NCBI RefSeq assembly: GCF_001509795.1
Contig: NZ_LLZN01000052.1
Location: forward strand, 1 to 64,000
Length of the DNA stretch: 64,000 nt
Source: Streptomyces sp. NRRL WC-3605
GTDB taxonomy: Bacteria; Actinomycetota; Actinomycetes; Streptomycetales; Streptomycetaceae
Reading direction: 5' to 3'
Position 1 is the first letter of the stretch. The number at the start of each line of letters is the position of its first letter. A program made the position numbers and the translations under genes. The notes under the pieces were generated by a model, which searched no databases, was not told where the DNA came from, and worked only from the letters and a program-made list of their open reading frames with translations. Of this stretch, positions 8,698-17,485 are shown piece after piece.

Positions 8698-8814
8698 TCA
8701 GCGGGCGGTGCGGCTCCCCGGGCCGGTCAGGGCTCCGGGGCCACGGCGCATCCGTACGGAGTGCGCACAGCCCCGGCCGAAACCGGTGCGGGTGATCGCG
8801 TTGTTCGCTGCCAT
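8698..8814 (-). CDS. Leader peptide of the lrm-mgt operon (38 aa)
   Basis: Reading leftward from the ATG at 8814 gives 38 codons ending in TGA at 8698-8700. The peptide opens MAANNAITRTGFGRGC and contains the basic block SVRMRRGPGALT in its second half. It lies 113 bases upstream of the methyltransferase. There is no Shine-Dalgarno sequence, and the predicted transcription start falls at or next to the ATG, so it would be translated from a leaderless mRNA. Such leader ORFs let antibiotic-stalled ribosomes change RNA folding and raise resistance-gene expression. Function is inferred from position, length and upstream promoter. Confidence 0.65.
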   Translation of the reverse strand: MAANNAITRTGFGRGCAHSVRMRRGPGALTGPGSRTAR

Positions 8815-8821
8815 GGACCGC

Positions 8822-8861
8822 ACGCTAGGCAGGTGCGCAGGCCGCGCGCAAAGGGATTTTT
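8822..8861 (-). promoter_or_regulatory. Predicted WblC/WhiB7-type promoter for the lrm leader
   Basis: On the minus strand there is a -35 TTGCGC (8846-8851), an 18-base spacer and a -10 TAGCGT (8822-8827). An A-tract AAAAAT (8856-8861) sits four bases upstream of the -35. An AT-rich block just upstream of the -35 is the hallmark of promoters activated by WhiB7/WblC with the principal sigma factor. The -10 to ATG distance predicts a leaderless leader ORF. Confidence 0.6.
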
Positions 8862-8862
8862 G

Positions 8863-10137
8863 TCAGCGCTGGTAGCGGGCGAGGACCAGGTTGCCGTCGC
8901 GTTCCAGGCGGGTGCGCAGCTCGGCGAGGCCGATGGCCCCGCTGTAGTACTCCTGGAAGGCCGGGGTGGCGACCTTGTCCTTGAACTCCGGGTAGCCGCG
9001 CACGGACTGGGCGGGCGCCGGGCGCAGCCGGCCGGCGAGGGCGGTGCCGGTGGCCCAGTCGTGCTCGGTCGTGTGCAGGGCCGGGTCCTTCAGGGCCTGC
9101 GTGCCGGTCGGCAGCATCCAGTCGCCGAGCGCCAGCCGCACCATGTTCTTCGGCCGCAGCAGGAAGTCGATGAACGCGGCGGCCTCCTCGCGGTGCGGGC
9201 TGTCCTCGGCGACGGACAGCGTCTGCGGGCTGACGCCCTGGGTGAGGCCGTCGGCGCCGGCCGGGGCGGGCAGGACCCGCCAGTCGAAGCCCTCGGGCGC
9301 CTGCTGCACGATCTGCTGCCGGTAGGAGAAGCCCAGCGGCACCATCGCGTACCGGCCGCCGAAGAAGCCGGGCAGGGTGTCGGAGCCGCCGCTGCCCAGG
9401 GTGCTCGGGGCGGCGCTGCCGTCGGTGGCGACCTGGTCGTGGACCGTGCGCGGCATCACCGCGTCGCCCTCCTCGAAGCGCACGGTCACCTTGCCGTCGG
9501 CGCCCCGGTGGAAGAGCCGGCCGCCGGCGGACAGCGACAGGTTGAGGCTGACGGAGACGGGTTCCTTCAGCGGCCAGGCGACCCCGGACCGGCCGTCGCC
9601 GCTCAGCCGGTCGGTGATCTCCCGGAACTCCCGCCAGGTCCAGGGGTGTTCGGGGGTGGGAATGCGCACGCCCGCTTCGTCGAGCCAGGTGGCGTTGGCG
9701 ATGAGCACCCGTGGTTCCTGGAGGAAGGGCACGCCGTAGACGCCGTCCCCGAAGGTCGTCGTCTCCCAGCTGTGCCGGGGGATGTCCTCGGTGAGCCGTT
9801 CGGGGAGCAGGCCGCTCAGGTCGGCGAGATAGCCGCCGTAGGCGAAGTCGGCGAGGTCGTCGGAGGCGTCGTGGATGATGTCCGGTGCCTCGCCGCCCTC
9901 GAAGGAGGTCAGGAGCTGGTCGTGGACGCTGTCCCAACTGCCCTGCACGTATTCGACCTTGACGTCCGGGTGGGTGGCGTTCCACTCGGCCACCAGCTCC
10001 TTGTTGACCCGGACGGACTCCTCCTGCCAGGCCAGTGACTGGAAGCGCAGGGTGACCGGACCGTCCGTGTCGCCGTCCCCGCCGCAGCCGGCGGCCAGCA
10101 GGGCCAGGACGAGCAGCCACAGCAGTCGTGCGCGCAT
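8863..10137 (-). CDS. Carbohydrate ABC transporter substrate-binding lipoprotein
   Basis: A 424-residue extracellular solute-binding protein of the MalE/family 1 type. The N-terminus is a lipoprotein signal with lipobox LLAAGC at about residues 14-19, so the mature protein is tethered to the membrane. The body shows family features: VKVEYVQGSWDSVHDQL, GEAPDIIH, GVYGVPFLQEPRVLIAN and LRPKNMVRLALGDWMLPT. It starts one base into the stop of the preceding permease (TGATG), so it is the third gene of a three-gene operon with the order permease-permease-binding protein. No ATPase is present; Streptomyces sugar importers often share the multitask ATPase MsiK. The sugar is not predictable. Confidence 0.9.
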   Translation of the reverse strand: MRARLLWLLVLALLAAGCGGDGDTDGPVTLRFQSLAWQEESVRVNKELVAEWNATHPDVKVEYVQGSWDSVHDQLLTSFEGGEAPDIIHDASDDLADFAYGGYLADLSGLLPERLTEDIPRHSWETTTFGDGVYGVPFLQEPRVLIANATWLDEAGVRIPTPEHPWTWREFREITDRLSGDGRSGVAWPLKEPVSVSLNLSLSAGGRLFHRGADGKVTVRFEEGDAVMPRTVHDQVATDGSAAPSTLGSGGSDTLPGFFGGRYAMVPLGFSYRQQIVQQAPEGFDWRVLPAPAGADGLTQGVSPQTLSVAEDSPHREEAAAFIDFLLRPKNMVRLALGDWMLPTGTQALKDPALHTTEHDWATGTALAGRLRPAPAQSVRGYPEFKDKVATPAFQEYYSGAIGLAELRTRLERDGNLVLARYQR

Positions 10138-10970
10138 CAGCTCTTCACCGCCCCGGTGAGCATGCCGCCCGTGATCCGCCGCTGGATGAGCGCGAACACC
10201 ACCAGGGACGGCAGTGTCGCGAGGAACGCGGCGGCGGCCAGCGGCCCGAGGTCCGCGACGCCCTCCGCGCCGATGAAGTGGGTGAGGACGACCGGGAGGG
10301 TCTGCTTCTCCGGGGTCTTCAGCAGCACCAGCGCGAAGAAGAACTCGTTCCAGGCGGTGACGAACGCGAACAGGGCCGTCGCCACCAGGCCGGGCGCCAG
10401 CAAGGGCGCCGTCACCGAGACGAGGGTCCGCAGCCGTCCGGCCCCGTCGACCGCCGCCGCCTCCTCCAGCTCCCGGGGCACCGCGCGGACGTAGCCGACG
10501 AGCATCCACAGCGCGAACGGCAGCGCCCACACCACGTAGACCATGACCAGCCCCGTCATCGAGTCGATCAGCCGCAGGTTCCTCAGCACCAGGAACAGCG
10601 GGATGATCACCAGGACCAGCGGGAACGCCTGGCTGACGACCACCCAGCCGATCGCGGCCCGCGCGAGCCGGGTCCTGCGGCGCGCCATGACGTACGCCAT
10701 CGGGGTCGCGAGGAGCACGGCGATCACGGCGGTGCCGAGGGCTGCGGCCAGGGAGTTCAGGGCGGCGTCCAGCAGGGGCTGTTCGTCGAACGCCTGCCGG
10801 AAGTTGGCGAGCGTCGGGTCCTCCGGAATCCAGGTGGGGTGCAGACTGGCCAGTTCCCGTGGGGGTTTGAAGGCGGTGGAGACCAGCCACAGGAAGGGGA
10901 ACGCCAGGAAGACGAGATAGGCGAGCAGGGCGGCGTACTGCCCGGCGCGGCCGGTCCGGCTGGTCCTCAT
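10137..10970 (-). CDS. Carbohydrate ABC transporter permease (MalG type)
   Basis: A 277-residue membrane protein with six hydrophobic segments, the first at about residues 13-32. The cytoplasmic EAA loop (EEAAAVDGAGRLRTL, near residues 167-181) is the contact for the ATPase. The opening LVFLAFPFLWLVSTAFKPP is typical of the MalG branch. It overlaps the upstream permease by 4 bases and the downstream binding-protein gene by 1 base, which indicates one translationally coupled operon. Confidence 0.9.
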   Translation of the reverse strand: MRTSRTGRAGQYAALLAYLVFLAFPFLWLVSTAFKPPRELASLHPTWIPEDPTLANFRQAFDEQPLLDAALNSLAAALGTAVIAVLLATPMAYVMARRRTRLARAAIGWVVVSQAFPLVLVIIPLFLVLRNLRLIDSMTGLVMVYVVWALPFALWMLVGYVRAVPRELEEAAAVDGAGRLRTLVSVTAPLLAPGLVATALFAFVTAWNEFFFALVLLKTPEKQTLPVVLTHFIGAEGVADLGPLAAAAFLATLPSLVVFALIQRRITGGMLTGAVKS

Positions 10971-11902
10971 GCCGTGTCACCGCCCCGGAGCCGGCCCGCC
11001 AGGAGGACCGCGAGCAGGACCGAGACCGCCGCGACCATCACACATCCCATCGCCGCCGCGTAGCCGAACTGCCCGTACCGGAACGCCTCTTCGTACGCGA
11101 AGAGCATCGGCAGCCGGGTGCGGCCGCCGGGTCCTCCGCTGGTGAGGACGTAGACCAGGGCGAAGGAGTTGAAGTTCCAGATCAGGTTGAGCGCGGTGAT
11201 GGACAGGGCCACCGGTCTCAGCGCGGGCCAGGTGACCGTGCGGAAGCGGCGCCAGGCGCCGGCGCCGTCGACGGCGGCCGCCTCGTGCAGTTCGCGCGGG
11301 GTGTTCTGCAGACCGGCGAGCAGGGCCACCGTGGTGGTGGGCATCCCGGCCCAGACGCCGACCACGACCACGGCGGGCAGGGCCGTGCCGAGTCCGCTCA
11401 GCCAGTCCCGGCCGTCGCCGAGGCCCAGGTCGCGCAGGGTCTCGTTGAGGATGCCGGCGTCGGGGGCGTAGACCAGCCGCCACATGACGCCGACGACGAC
11501 CTCGGGCATGGCCCACGGGACGATCGCGAGGGCGCGGGCCAGCCAGCGCAGCCGCAGGTCCTGGTTGAGCAGCAGGGCGAGGCCGAGGGCCAGCAGGAAC
11601 TGCGGCACGGTGACGGCGACCGCCCAGACCAGGCCGATGCGGAACGACTCCCAGAACAGCGTGTCGTGCAGCAGGTCCTGGAAGTTGAGCCCGCCGATCC
11701 ACCGGGTGGCCTCGGTGCGTCCGGACTGGGCGTCGGTGAAGGACAGCAGGATGCCGTACAGCAGCGGGCCGACGCTGAGGATCAGGATGGGGATGAGCGC
11801 GGGCAGCACCAGGAACCAGGCGCCGCGGTCCGTGACGCGCCCGTCGCCGCCGGGGCGGGGCGCGCGGGCGGCCGGCCTCTCGGCCTCGGTCACCGAGGTC
11901 AC
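10967..11902 (-). CDS. Carbohydrate ABC transporter permease (MalF type)
   Basis: A 311-residue permease with a disordered basic N-terminus, a first membrane helix near residues 30-50 (FLVLPALIPILILSVGPLLY) and a second domain of five helices. The EAA loop is seen as HEAAAVDGAGAWRRF. The segment SGGPGGRTRLPMLFAYEEAF is characteristic of the MalF/UgpA branch. The GTG start at 11902 follows AGGGGC. It is the first gene of the leftward sugar-uptake operon, and no LacI/ROK regulator is adjacent. Confidence 0.88.
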   Translation of the reverse strand: MTSVTEAERPAARAPRPGGDGRVTDRGAWFLVLPALIPILILSVGPLLYGILLSFTDAQSGRTEATRWIGGLNFQDLLHDTLFWESFRIGLVWAVAVTVPQFLLALGLALLLNQDLRLRWLARALAIVPWAMPEVVVGVMWRLVYAPDAGILNETLRDLGLGDGRDWLSGLGTALPAVVVVGVWAGMPTTTVALLAGLQNTPRELHEAAAVDGAGAWRRFRTVTWPALRPVALSITALNLIWNFNSFALVYVLTSGGPGGRTRLPMLFAYEEAFRYGQFGYAAAMGCVMVAAVSVLLAVLLAGRLRGGDTA

Positions 11903-12069
11903 GGCATCAGCCCCTTCGCACGGCTAGGACGGCCTCGTCATGGTCGTGAAGGCGCCGTACCCCGTCAAGACCGCCCGCACGCGGCCGACCTGTGGAAATG
12001 CGAGACTGGGCGCGAATGGCGGGAATGCGCCCGCCGTTCGCGAAGGCGTACGACCCAGGGAGGCGGGCG

Positions 12070-12933
12070 ATGGACGAGGCACGGGCGCGCGAGGTGCTGG
12101 CGGCGGCGGGGGTCCTGCCCGCCCCGGCCGGGGACGCGCGGCTGCTGTCCCTCGGGGAGAACGCGGTGTTCGCCGCCGGTGACCTGGTCGTCAAGGTGGG
12201 CCGGGACGCCGAGTTGCTGGAGCGGGCGCGGCGCGAGCTGAGGATCGCGGTGTGGCTCGCGGAGGCCGGGGTCCCCGCCGTCCGTGCCGCCTCCGCCGAG
12301 GCGCTGCTGGTGGACGGGCACCCGGTGACGGTGTGGCACCGACTTCCGGACGCGGTACGGCCGGCCGAGCCCCGGGACCTGGCCGCGCTGCTGCGGACCG
12401 TGCACGCCCTGCCGGCGCCGCCGTTCGCCCTGCCGCCGCGTGAGCTGCTGGGCGGCGTGGAGCGCTGGCTGCGGCTGGCGGGCGACGCGATCGATCCGGC
12501 GGACGCCGCGTACCTGCGGGAGCGCCGGGACGGCTTCGCCGAGGCCGCCGCGCGCCTGACGCCCCGTCTGACGCCGGGGCCGATCCACGGGGACGCGCTG
12601 CCGCGCAATGTGCACGTGGGCCCGGACGGGCCGGTCCTGGTCGACCTGGAGACGTTCTCCGCCGATCTGCGCGAGCACGACCTGGTGGTCATGGCGCTCT
12701 CCCGCGACCGGTACGGACTGCCCGCGGCGGCCTACGAGGCGTTCGTGGAGACGTACGGCTGGGACGTGCGCGCCTGGGACGGGTGCGCGGTGCTGCGCGG
12801 GGCGCGGGAGACGGCGAGCTGCGCGTGGGTGGCGCAGCACGCGCCGGGCAACCCGAAGGCACTGGAGGAGTTCCGGCGGCGGGTGGCGTCCCTGCGGGAC
12901 GGGGACGAGACGGTGCGCTGGTACCCGTTCTGA
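12070..12933 (+). CDS. Phosphotransferase (aminoglycoside/choline kinase-like) protein
   Basis: A 287-residue protein of the APH/choline kinase fold. The N-lobe has GENAVFAAGDLVVKVGR, with the ATP-binding Lys in VVKV. The C-lobe has GPIHGDALPRNVHV (the HGDxxxxN catalytic loop) followed by PVLVDLETFS (the metal-binding Asp, with LET in place of the usual DW). These residues suggest an active small-molecule kinase of unknown substrate. The ATG at 12070 is preferred because AGGGAGG lies about 7 bases upstream; an in-frame extension to 11992 exists. It ends 10 bases from a convergent exonuclease gene. Confidence 0.8.
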   Translation: MDEARAREVLAAAGVLPAPAGDARLLSLGENAVFAAGDLVVKVGRDAELLERARRELRIAVWLAEAGVPAVRAASAEALLVDGHPVTVWHRLPDAVRPAEPRDLAALLRTVHALPAPPFALPPRELLGGVERWLRLAGDAIDPADAAYLRERRDGFAEAAARLTPRLTPGPIHGDALPRNVHVGPDGPVLVDLETFSADLREHDLVVMALSRDRYGLPAAAYEAFVETYGWDVRAWDGCAVLRGARETASCAWVAQHAPGNPKALEEFRRRVASLRDGDETVRWYPF

Positions 12934-12943
12934 CGTGGGGCTC

Positions 12944-13726
12944 TCAGGACCGGTCCGCCGGGATCTGGACCTCGCCGGGCACCGGGCGGGCGGCCGCGGC
13001 CGGGCCCGCCGCCGGGGTTTCCGGCTCCCGGACCGGCCAGGTGCCGTCGACGACCGCCGTCGGGTCGCCCTTGCCGCGCAGGAAGCTCTGGAAGTCCGCC
13101 GCCCACTCGGCGTACCACTCGATCTGGCGGCGGTGCAGCTCCGCCGGCCCGAGGGACGCGATCTTGGGGTGGCGGGCGGCTATCGCGCCCGCCAGGCGGG
13201 CGGCGGCGAGCGCGTCGGCGAAGGCGTCGTGGGCGGAGGCGAGCTCCACGCCGTACTCCCGGCAGACCGCTTCGAGGTTGCGCTTGCCGCGGCGGTAGCG
13301 GTCGACCCGGCGGTCGATGGTGTACGGGTCGACGACGGGGGCCGGGTCGAGGCCGCCGAGGCGCTCGCGCAGCGACGGCAGGCCGTGCCGGCGCAGCTCG
13401 GCGGAGAGCAGGCTCAGATCGAAGGCCGCGTTGTAGGCGACGACCGGGACGCCCGTCTTCCAGTACGCCACCAGGACGTCGGCGAGGGCGTCGGCGACCT
13501 GGTCGGCGGGGCGGCCCTCGGCGGCCGCGCGCTCGTTGCTGACGCCGTGGACGGCGACCGCCTCCGCCGGGATCGGGACGCCCGGGTCGGCCAGCCACTG
13601 CCGGTGCCCCAGGAGCTCGCCGTCCCTGACCTCGACGACGGCGGCCGTGACGATGCGCGCCTCGCGCGGATCGGTCCCGGTCGTCTCCAGGTCGAAGCCG
13701 ATCAGCAGCTCACGGTGCCAGCCCAT
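12944..13726 (-). CDS. DnaQ-like 3'-5' exonuclease
   Basis: A 260-residue DEDD-superfamily exonuclease. Exo I is GFDLETTGTDP (catalytic Asp-Glu), Exo II is VAYNAAFDLSLL (Asp), and Exo III is HDAFADALAAA (His and Asp, DEDDh type). A C-terminal extension of about 50 residues rich in Ala/Pro has no recognised domain. It lacks a polymerase partner nearby, so it is probably a stand-alone proofreading or repair nuclease. The ATG at 13726 has GGGGG upstream. An in-frame extension to 13789 is less likely. Confidence 0.88.
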   Translation of the reverse strand: MGWHRELLIGFDLETTGTDPREARIVTAAVVEVRDGELLGHRQWLADPGVPIPAEAVAVHGVSNERAAAEGRPADQVADALADVLVAYWKTGVPVVAYNAAFDLSLLSAELRRHGLPSLRERLGGLDPAPVVDPYTIDRRVDRYRRGKRNLEAVCREYGVELASAHDAFADALAAARLAGAIAARHPKIASLGPAELHRRQIEWYAEWAADFQSFLRGKGDPTAVVDGTWPVREPETPAAGPAAAARPVPGEVQIPADRS

Positions 13727-13844
13727 GGCGGTCCCCCTTCTTGTGGTGCGTCCCCCAGTGGTCTCCACCTTCCCATGGGCCACTGACAACCCGAGGACCG
13801 CGTTCCGCTTGCCCGGTGGGACACTTCTCGCCCTGCGGGACAGT

Positions 13845-15083
13845 TCAGGACACGGGGCGCGAATCCGCCCACATGACCTCGAACTCCTCGCGGTAGGTGG
13901 GGAAGAGCCCGCCCTCGTCGATCTCGTCCGACTTGACGACCCTGCTGCCGTTGCGCAGCACCAGGACCGGCGCCTCCATGCCGCGTGTGCGCCGCAGGTA
14001 GTTCTGGACGACCGCGATGCCGTCGGCGCCGTCGCCGTCCACGAGGTAGGCCGTGAAGCGGGGCGTCTCGTCGAAGACCTGGATCTCGAAGGCGCCCGGG
14101 TCGCGCAGCCGTGACCGCACCCGGCGCATGTGCAGGATGTTCATCTCCACCGCGCGGCTCAGCTCGCCGCGCTTGATGCCCAGTTCCCGCTCGCGCCGCT
14201 TGACCGCGCTGGAGGCCGGGTTGAGGAACAGCAGCCGCACCCGGCAGCCCGCCTCCGCGAGCCGGACCAGCCGGCGCCCGGAGAAGTTCTGCACCAGCAG
14301 GTTGAGGCCGATGCCGAGGGCGTCGAGCCGGCGGGCTCCGCCGAAGATGTCCTCGGCGGGGAACCGGCGCAGCAGCCGCACCCGGTCGGAGTGCACCGCG
14401 ACGACGTCGGAGTAGCGGTCGCCGACCAGGTCCTCGACGGCGTCGATGGGCAGCCGGCGGGCCGACGGCACGTCCCCGCCCGTGCCGAGCGCCTCCAGGA
14501 GGCGGGCGGAGGCCCGTTCGGCCTGGTTGAGGACGGCCTCGGACAGGGCGCGGTTGCGCGAGACCACGTTGCGGGTCACCTCGAGCTCGTCCAGGGCGAG
14601 TTCGACGTCCCGGCGGTCGTCGAGGTACGGCTCGAAGCACGGCCAGTGCTGCACCATCAGCTCGCGCAGCTGGGGCAGCGTGAGGAAGCTGAGGACGTTG
14701 TCGTCGGCCGGGTCGAGCAGATAGCCCTTGCGGCGGCTGACCTCCCGTACGGCGACCGCGCGCTGGACCCACTCCTGGCCGGCCGGCCCTGCGGCGGCCA
14801 CCACCCAGTCGTCGCCGTGGACGGGTTCGTAGACGGGCCGCAGCACGGCGGCCACGACGGCCCGCAGCCGCTGTTCGACGAGGTTCAGCCAGATGTAGGC
14901 GCGTCCGGCCCGCTGGGCGCGGGTGCGCACCTCGCGCCAGGCCTCGGGGTCCCAGTCCAGCTCCGGGCCGATGGAGCTGGTCTCCATCGGCCGGGCCAGG
15001 GACACCGTGCCGGGCGGGACGTCCGGGGAGTTCCCCTCGTGACCCTCGTCACCAGGGGGCAACTCCAGCCCTCCCGAGCCCAC
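13845..15083 (-). CDS. SAV2148-family HEPN-domain protein
   Basis: A 412-residue cytosolic protein that I recognise as the conserved Streptomyces SAV2148-type HEPN-domain family. The N-terminal region is acidic and disordered. A long helical section follows (AQRAGRAYIWLNLVEQRLRA, about residues 60-80), then LTLPQLRELMVQHWPCFEPY and a mixed C-terminal half with LLFLNPASSAVKRRE. HEPN proteins are often RNases or RNA-binding partners, but no R-x4-6-H active site can be picked out confidently by eye. The GTG at 15083 is chosen because homologues remembered begin near GSGGLELPPGDEG. A TTG at 15125 and GTG at 15113 are alternatives. Confidence 0.78.
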   Translation of the reverse strand: MGSGGLELPPGDEGHEGNSPDVPPGTVSLARPMETSSIGPELDWDPEAWREVRTRAQRAGRAYIWLNLVEQRLRAVVAAVLRPVYEPVHGDDWVVAAAGPAGQEWVQRAVAVREVSRRKGYLLDPADDNVLSFLTLPQLRELMVQHWPCFEPYLDDRRDVELALDELEVTRNVVSRNRALSEAVLNQAERASARLLEALGTGGDVPSARRLPIDAVEDLVGDRYSDVVAVHSDRVRLLRRFPAEDIFGGARRLDALGIGLNLLVQNFSGRRLVRLAEAGCRVRLLFLNPASSAVKRRERELGIKRGELSRAVEMNILHMRRVRSRLRDPGAFEIQVFDETPRFTAYLVDGDGADGIAVVQNYLRRTRGMEAPVLVLRNGSRVVKSDEIDEGGLFPTYREEFEVMWADSRPVS

Positions 15084-15185
15084 CCGCGCACCGCCTTCCG
15101 CTCCCCCGAGCACTCCCCGTCCCAACGATCAAGGAAGGGTACTCCGGGAGCGGCGGGCGGTGCAGCCGGATGGACAGGTCGTTTC

Positions 15186-16529
15186 TCAACTGCGCGGCTG
15201 CCAGTGGCCGTTCTGCCATGCGAGCTCGCTCGGCGTGAGCGGGTTCATGGCCGTCACGTCGCGCGGCACGATGGAGAATCCCTGCCAGTGGACCGGCATC
15301 GGCTGCTGGTCCTCGTCGCGGGCGATGTGGTGGAAGCCGACGTTCATCCAGGTGATCGGGTGCTTGAGGGCCTGCCCGCCCACCCACTTGTCCACGGACT
15401 TGGGGTACCCGTTGCCGCAACCGGGGTTGTGGGTCGCGAACTTCTCGCATGCGGCGTACTCGGTGACGTACAGGTCGTGCTTGGTGTACGCGCGGCCCGG
15501 GTACTTGGTGCTGACGCCGGGGACGATCTCGTACGAACGGGCGTGGCCGTCCTTGTTCTTGCCGGTGGCGCTGACCATCCGCCACCAGCGGTACGCCTTG
15601 GCGTCGCCGGCGAGTTCCTTGGCGACCTTGGTGACGCTCGTCCTCGTCTTCGGCGCGCGGTCGCCGGAGGCGGGTGCCGTCACCGTCGAGTCGTACTGCT
15701 CGACGCGGTTCTTGGTGGAGCCGTCCAGGGCGAAGTCGAGGCGCCAGAAGACGTTGTGGCTGTGGCTGGTGGCCTTGGCGCGGTCGCCCTTGCCGATGGG
15801 CCAGCCCCGGCCGTCCCCGGCGTCGTAGTCGTCGTAGGACAGGCTGCCGGTGGCGCCGACGTTCATGGTGACCGTGCCGTCGTCCTGGAAGCGCCACTCG
15901 GTCATGTACTCGTACCAGCCGACCTGGTTGACCGTGTACACGAGCAGGTCCTTGCCCTGCGCCTGGTAGACCTTGTTCGCGGTGTCGCCCTGCATCCGGT
16001 AGGCGTGGCCCCGTGAACGGGTCGTGGTGCACAGACCCTTGACGTTCGGGTTCTGCGGGTCCCACGCCTCGGGGACCTTGACTGTCTTGATCGTGCCGCC
16101 CGGGCACTCGGTGGCCTTCAGGGGCATCAGGCCCTGGGCGAAGCCGAAGCCCGTCAGGTCGTCGTACTCGACGCTGCCGTCGTCGTACGGGACGTGGATC
16201 TGGCCGAGCCGGGCGCTGTTGAGCACCTTGATGGGCTTGGTCTCGCCCTTGGGCTGGTAGGAGATCTTCTCCAGGACCAGACCGGCCTTGCCGTCGTAGC
16301 GCCAGCACATGCGCCACGTGGTGCCGCTGCTGAGCTTCTGCTCGATGCGGTAGGCGGCGCTGCAGTCGGCGGCCGCCGCGGCGGCGGCCCGCGGCTGGGC
16401 GGTGGCGGTGGACGCGCCGGTCGTGGCGCCGGCGGCCAGGGCGGCCAGGGACACGCCGACGGCGGCGCTCCTGCGGGCCCGGGCCCCTCTCCTCGGGCGG
16501 GAACCGCTGGTCGAACTGTTTGCACGCAT
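15186..16529 (-). CDS. Secreted copper amine oxidase-like protein, catalytic-domain half
   Basis: A 447-residue secreted protein with a twin-arginine-like signal (RARRSAAVG then a hydrophobic run ending near ATA at about residue 44). The body aligns with the C-terminal catalytic domain of copper amine oxidases: VPYDDGSVEYDDLTGFGF (active-site base region), WYEYMTEWRF at the topaquinone position, HSHNVFWRLDF (the HxH copper pair) and HHIARDEDQQPMPV (third copper His). The Asn before the topaquinone Tyr is replaced by Trp. The N2/N3 domains are absent here but appear as the next gene upstream. The ATG at 16529 follows GAGGAG. Oxidase activity is uncertain. Confidence 0.75.
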   Translation of the reverse strand: MRANSSTSGSRPRRGARARRSAAVGVSLAALAAGATTGASTATAQPRAAAAAAADCSAAYRIEQKLSSGTTWRMCWRYDGKAGLVLEKISYQPKGETKPIKVLNSARLGQIHVPYDDGSVEYDDLTGFGFAQGLMPLKATECPGGTIKTVKVPEAWDPQNPNVKGLCTTTRSRGHAYRMQGDTANKVYQAQGKDLLVYTVNQVGWYEYMTEWRFQDDGTVTMNVGATGSLSYDDYDAGDGRGWPIGKGDRAKATSHSHNVFWRLDFALDGSTKNRVEQYDSTVTAPASGDRAPKTRTSVTKVAKELAGDAKAYRWWRMVSATGKNKDGHARSYEIVPGVSTKYPGRAYTKHDLYVTEYAACEKFATHNPGCGNGYPKSVDKWVGGQALKHPITWMNVGFHHIARDEDQQPMPVHWQGFSIVPRDVTAMNPLTPSELAWQNGHWQPRS

Positions 16530-16609
16530 GACGAGGTGACTCCTCTTGCAGGAGATGCGAGTACGTGGTGTCCGGGCGGGTCGGGCCCGGTGGAGCGGCG
16601 GAGCGGGTC

Positions 16610-17428
16610 TCAGCGGCTGCCGAGGCGGGCGACCTGGCGGGCGCTCAGGTCGATGACGAAGGACCGGGCGTCGATCCAGGGCCCGTTCTTCACCTTCGGG
16701 AACAGCCGCACGCAGCGGTGCTCGCCGCACCGGTCGAGAGCGGCGGGCTGGCCGCCCGGCGTGGCCCGGTACACGGCGCCGTTGAGCAGCAGCTGGTCCG
16801 GCGAGGTGAGCGCCTTGCCGGTGGCGTCCTTGTAGTCCGCCTTCATGCCCGCGCCCAGCGGGTGGGCGATGAGCAGCTTCGCGGCCTCGGCGTACTCGGC
16901 CCGGCTCAGGGGCGGCTGGACGCCGTGCTCGGTGACGGTCCGCTCGACCTTGCCGGTGCCGAGGTCGACGGTCCGGGTGACGAGCGCGTCCGTCTTGTAG
17001 TCGTAGAACGACACCTCGGCCCGGCGCGGCCCGCCCGCGCGGTCCGTCGCGCCGCCGTCCGGTTCGGCGAGCTCGACGCCGAGGCGCTGGGCGCCGCGGT
17101 CCCCGGCCACGTTCTCCCCGGCGGTGCGCAGCTGCGCGCTCGCCGCGAGCTGGGCGGCACGCTCGGTCTCGTCGTCGGTCAGCGGGTCGTCGCCGACGCC
17201 CTTGTCGCCCTCCTCCGGGGCCTCCTCCACGACGCCCGGCGCCACAGCGCCCGCGCCCTGTCCCGCGGCCCCCTGTTGCCCGGCCGCCGCCTGCCCCGTG
17301 GTGTTCCCCTGTTCACCGGCACCCGCCGTACCCGGCAGGGTGATCCCGACCATCACGGCGGTCCCCGCCACCGCGACGGCCGTACCGGCCACCACCTTTC
17401 CCAGATGGCGGCGCACTATGTCGCGCAC
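16610..17428 (-). CDS. Secreted copper amine oxidase N2/N3-like protein
   Basis: A 272-residue exported protein. A short basic start (RDIVRRHLGK) is followed by a hydrophobic signal segment to about residue 37 and a Gly/Ala/Gln-rich linker. The second half (RAEVSFYDYKTDALV, SRAEYAEAAKLLIAHP, SFVIDLSARQVARL) resembles the non-catalytic D2-D3 domains of copper amine oxidases. It has two Cys near the C-terminal part (RCGEHRCVRL). The next gene, 80 bases downstream, matches the missing catalytic domain. The GTG at 17428 is chosen because AGGGGG lies 6 bases upstream; an ATG at 17455 is also in frame. A structural partner role is inferred. Confidence 0.65.
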   Translation of the reverse strand: MRDIVRRHLGKVVAGTAVAVAGTAVMVGITLPGTAGAGEQGNTTGQAAAGQQGAAGQGAGAVAPGVVEEAPEEGDKGVGDDPLTDDETERAAQLAASAQLRTAGENVAGDRGAQRLGVELAEPDGGATDRAGGPRRAEVSFYDYKTDALVTRTVDLGTGKVERTVTEHGVQPPLSRAEYAEAAKLLIAHPLGAGMKADYKDATGKALTSPDQLLLNGAVYRATPGGQPAALDRCGEHRCVRLFPKVKNGPWIDARSFVIDLSARQVARLGSR

Positions 17429-17485
17429 GTCTTTCCCCCTACTCCCCCAGGTCATCGGGAGTATGTGATTGCCCCACACGTTTCG

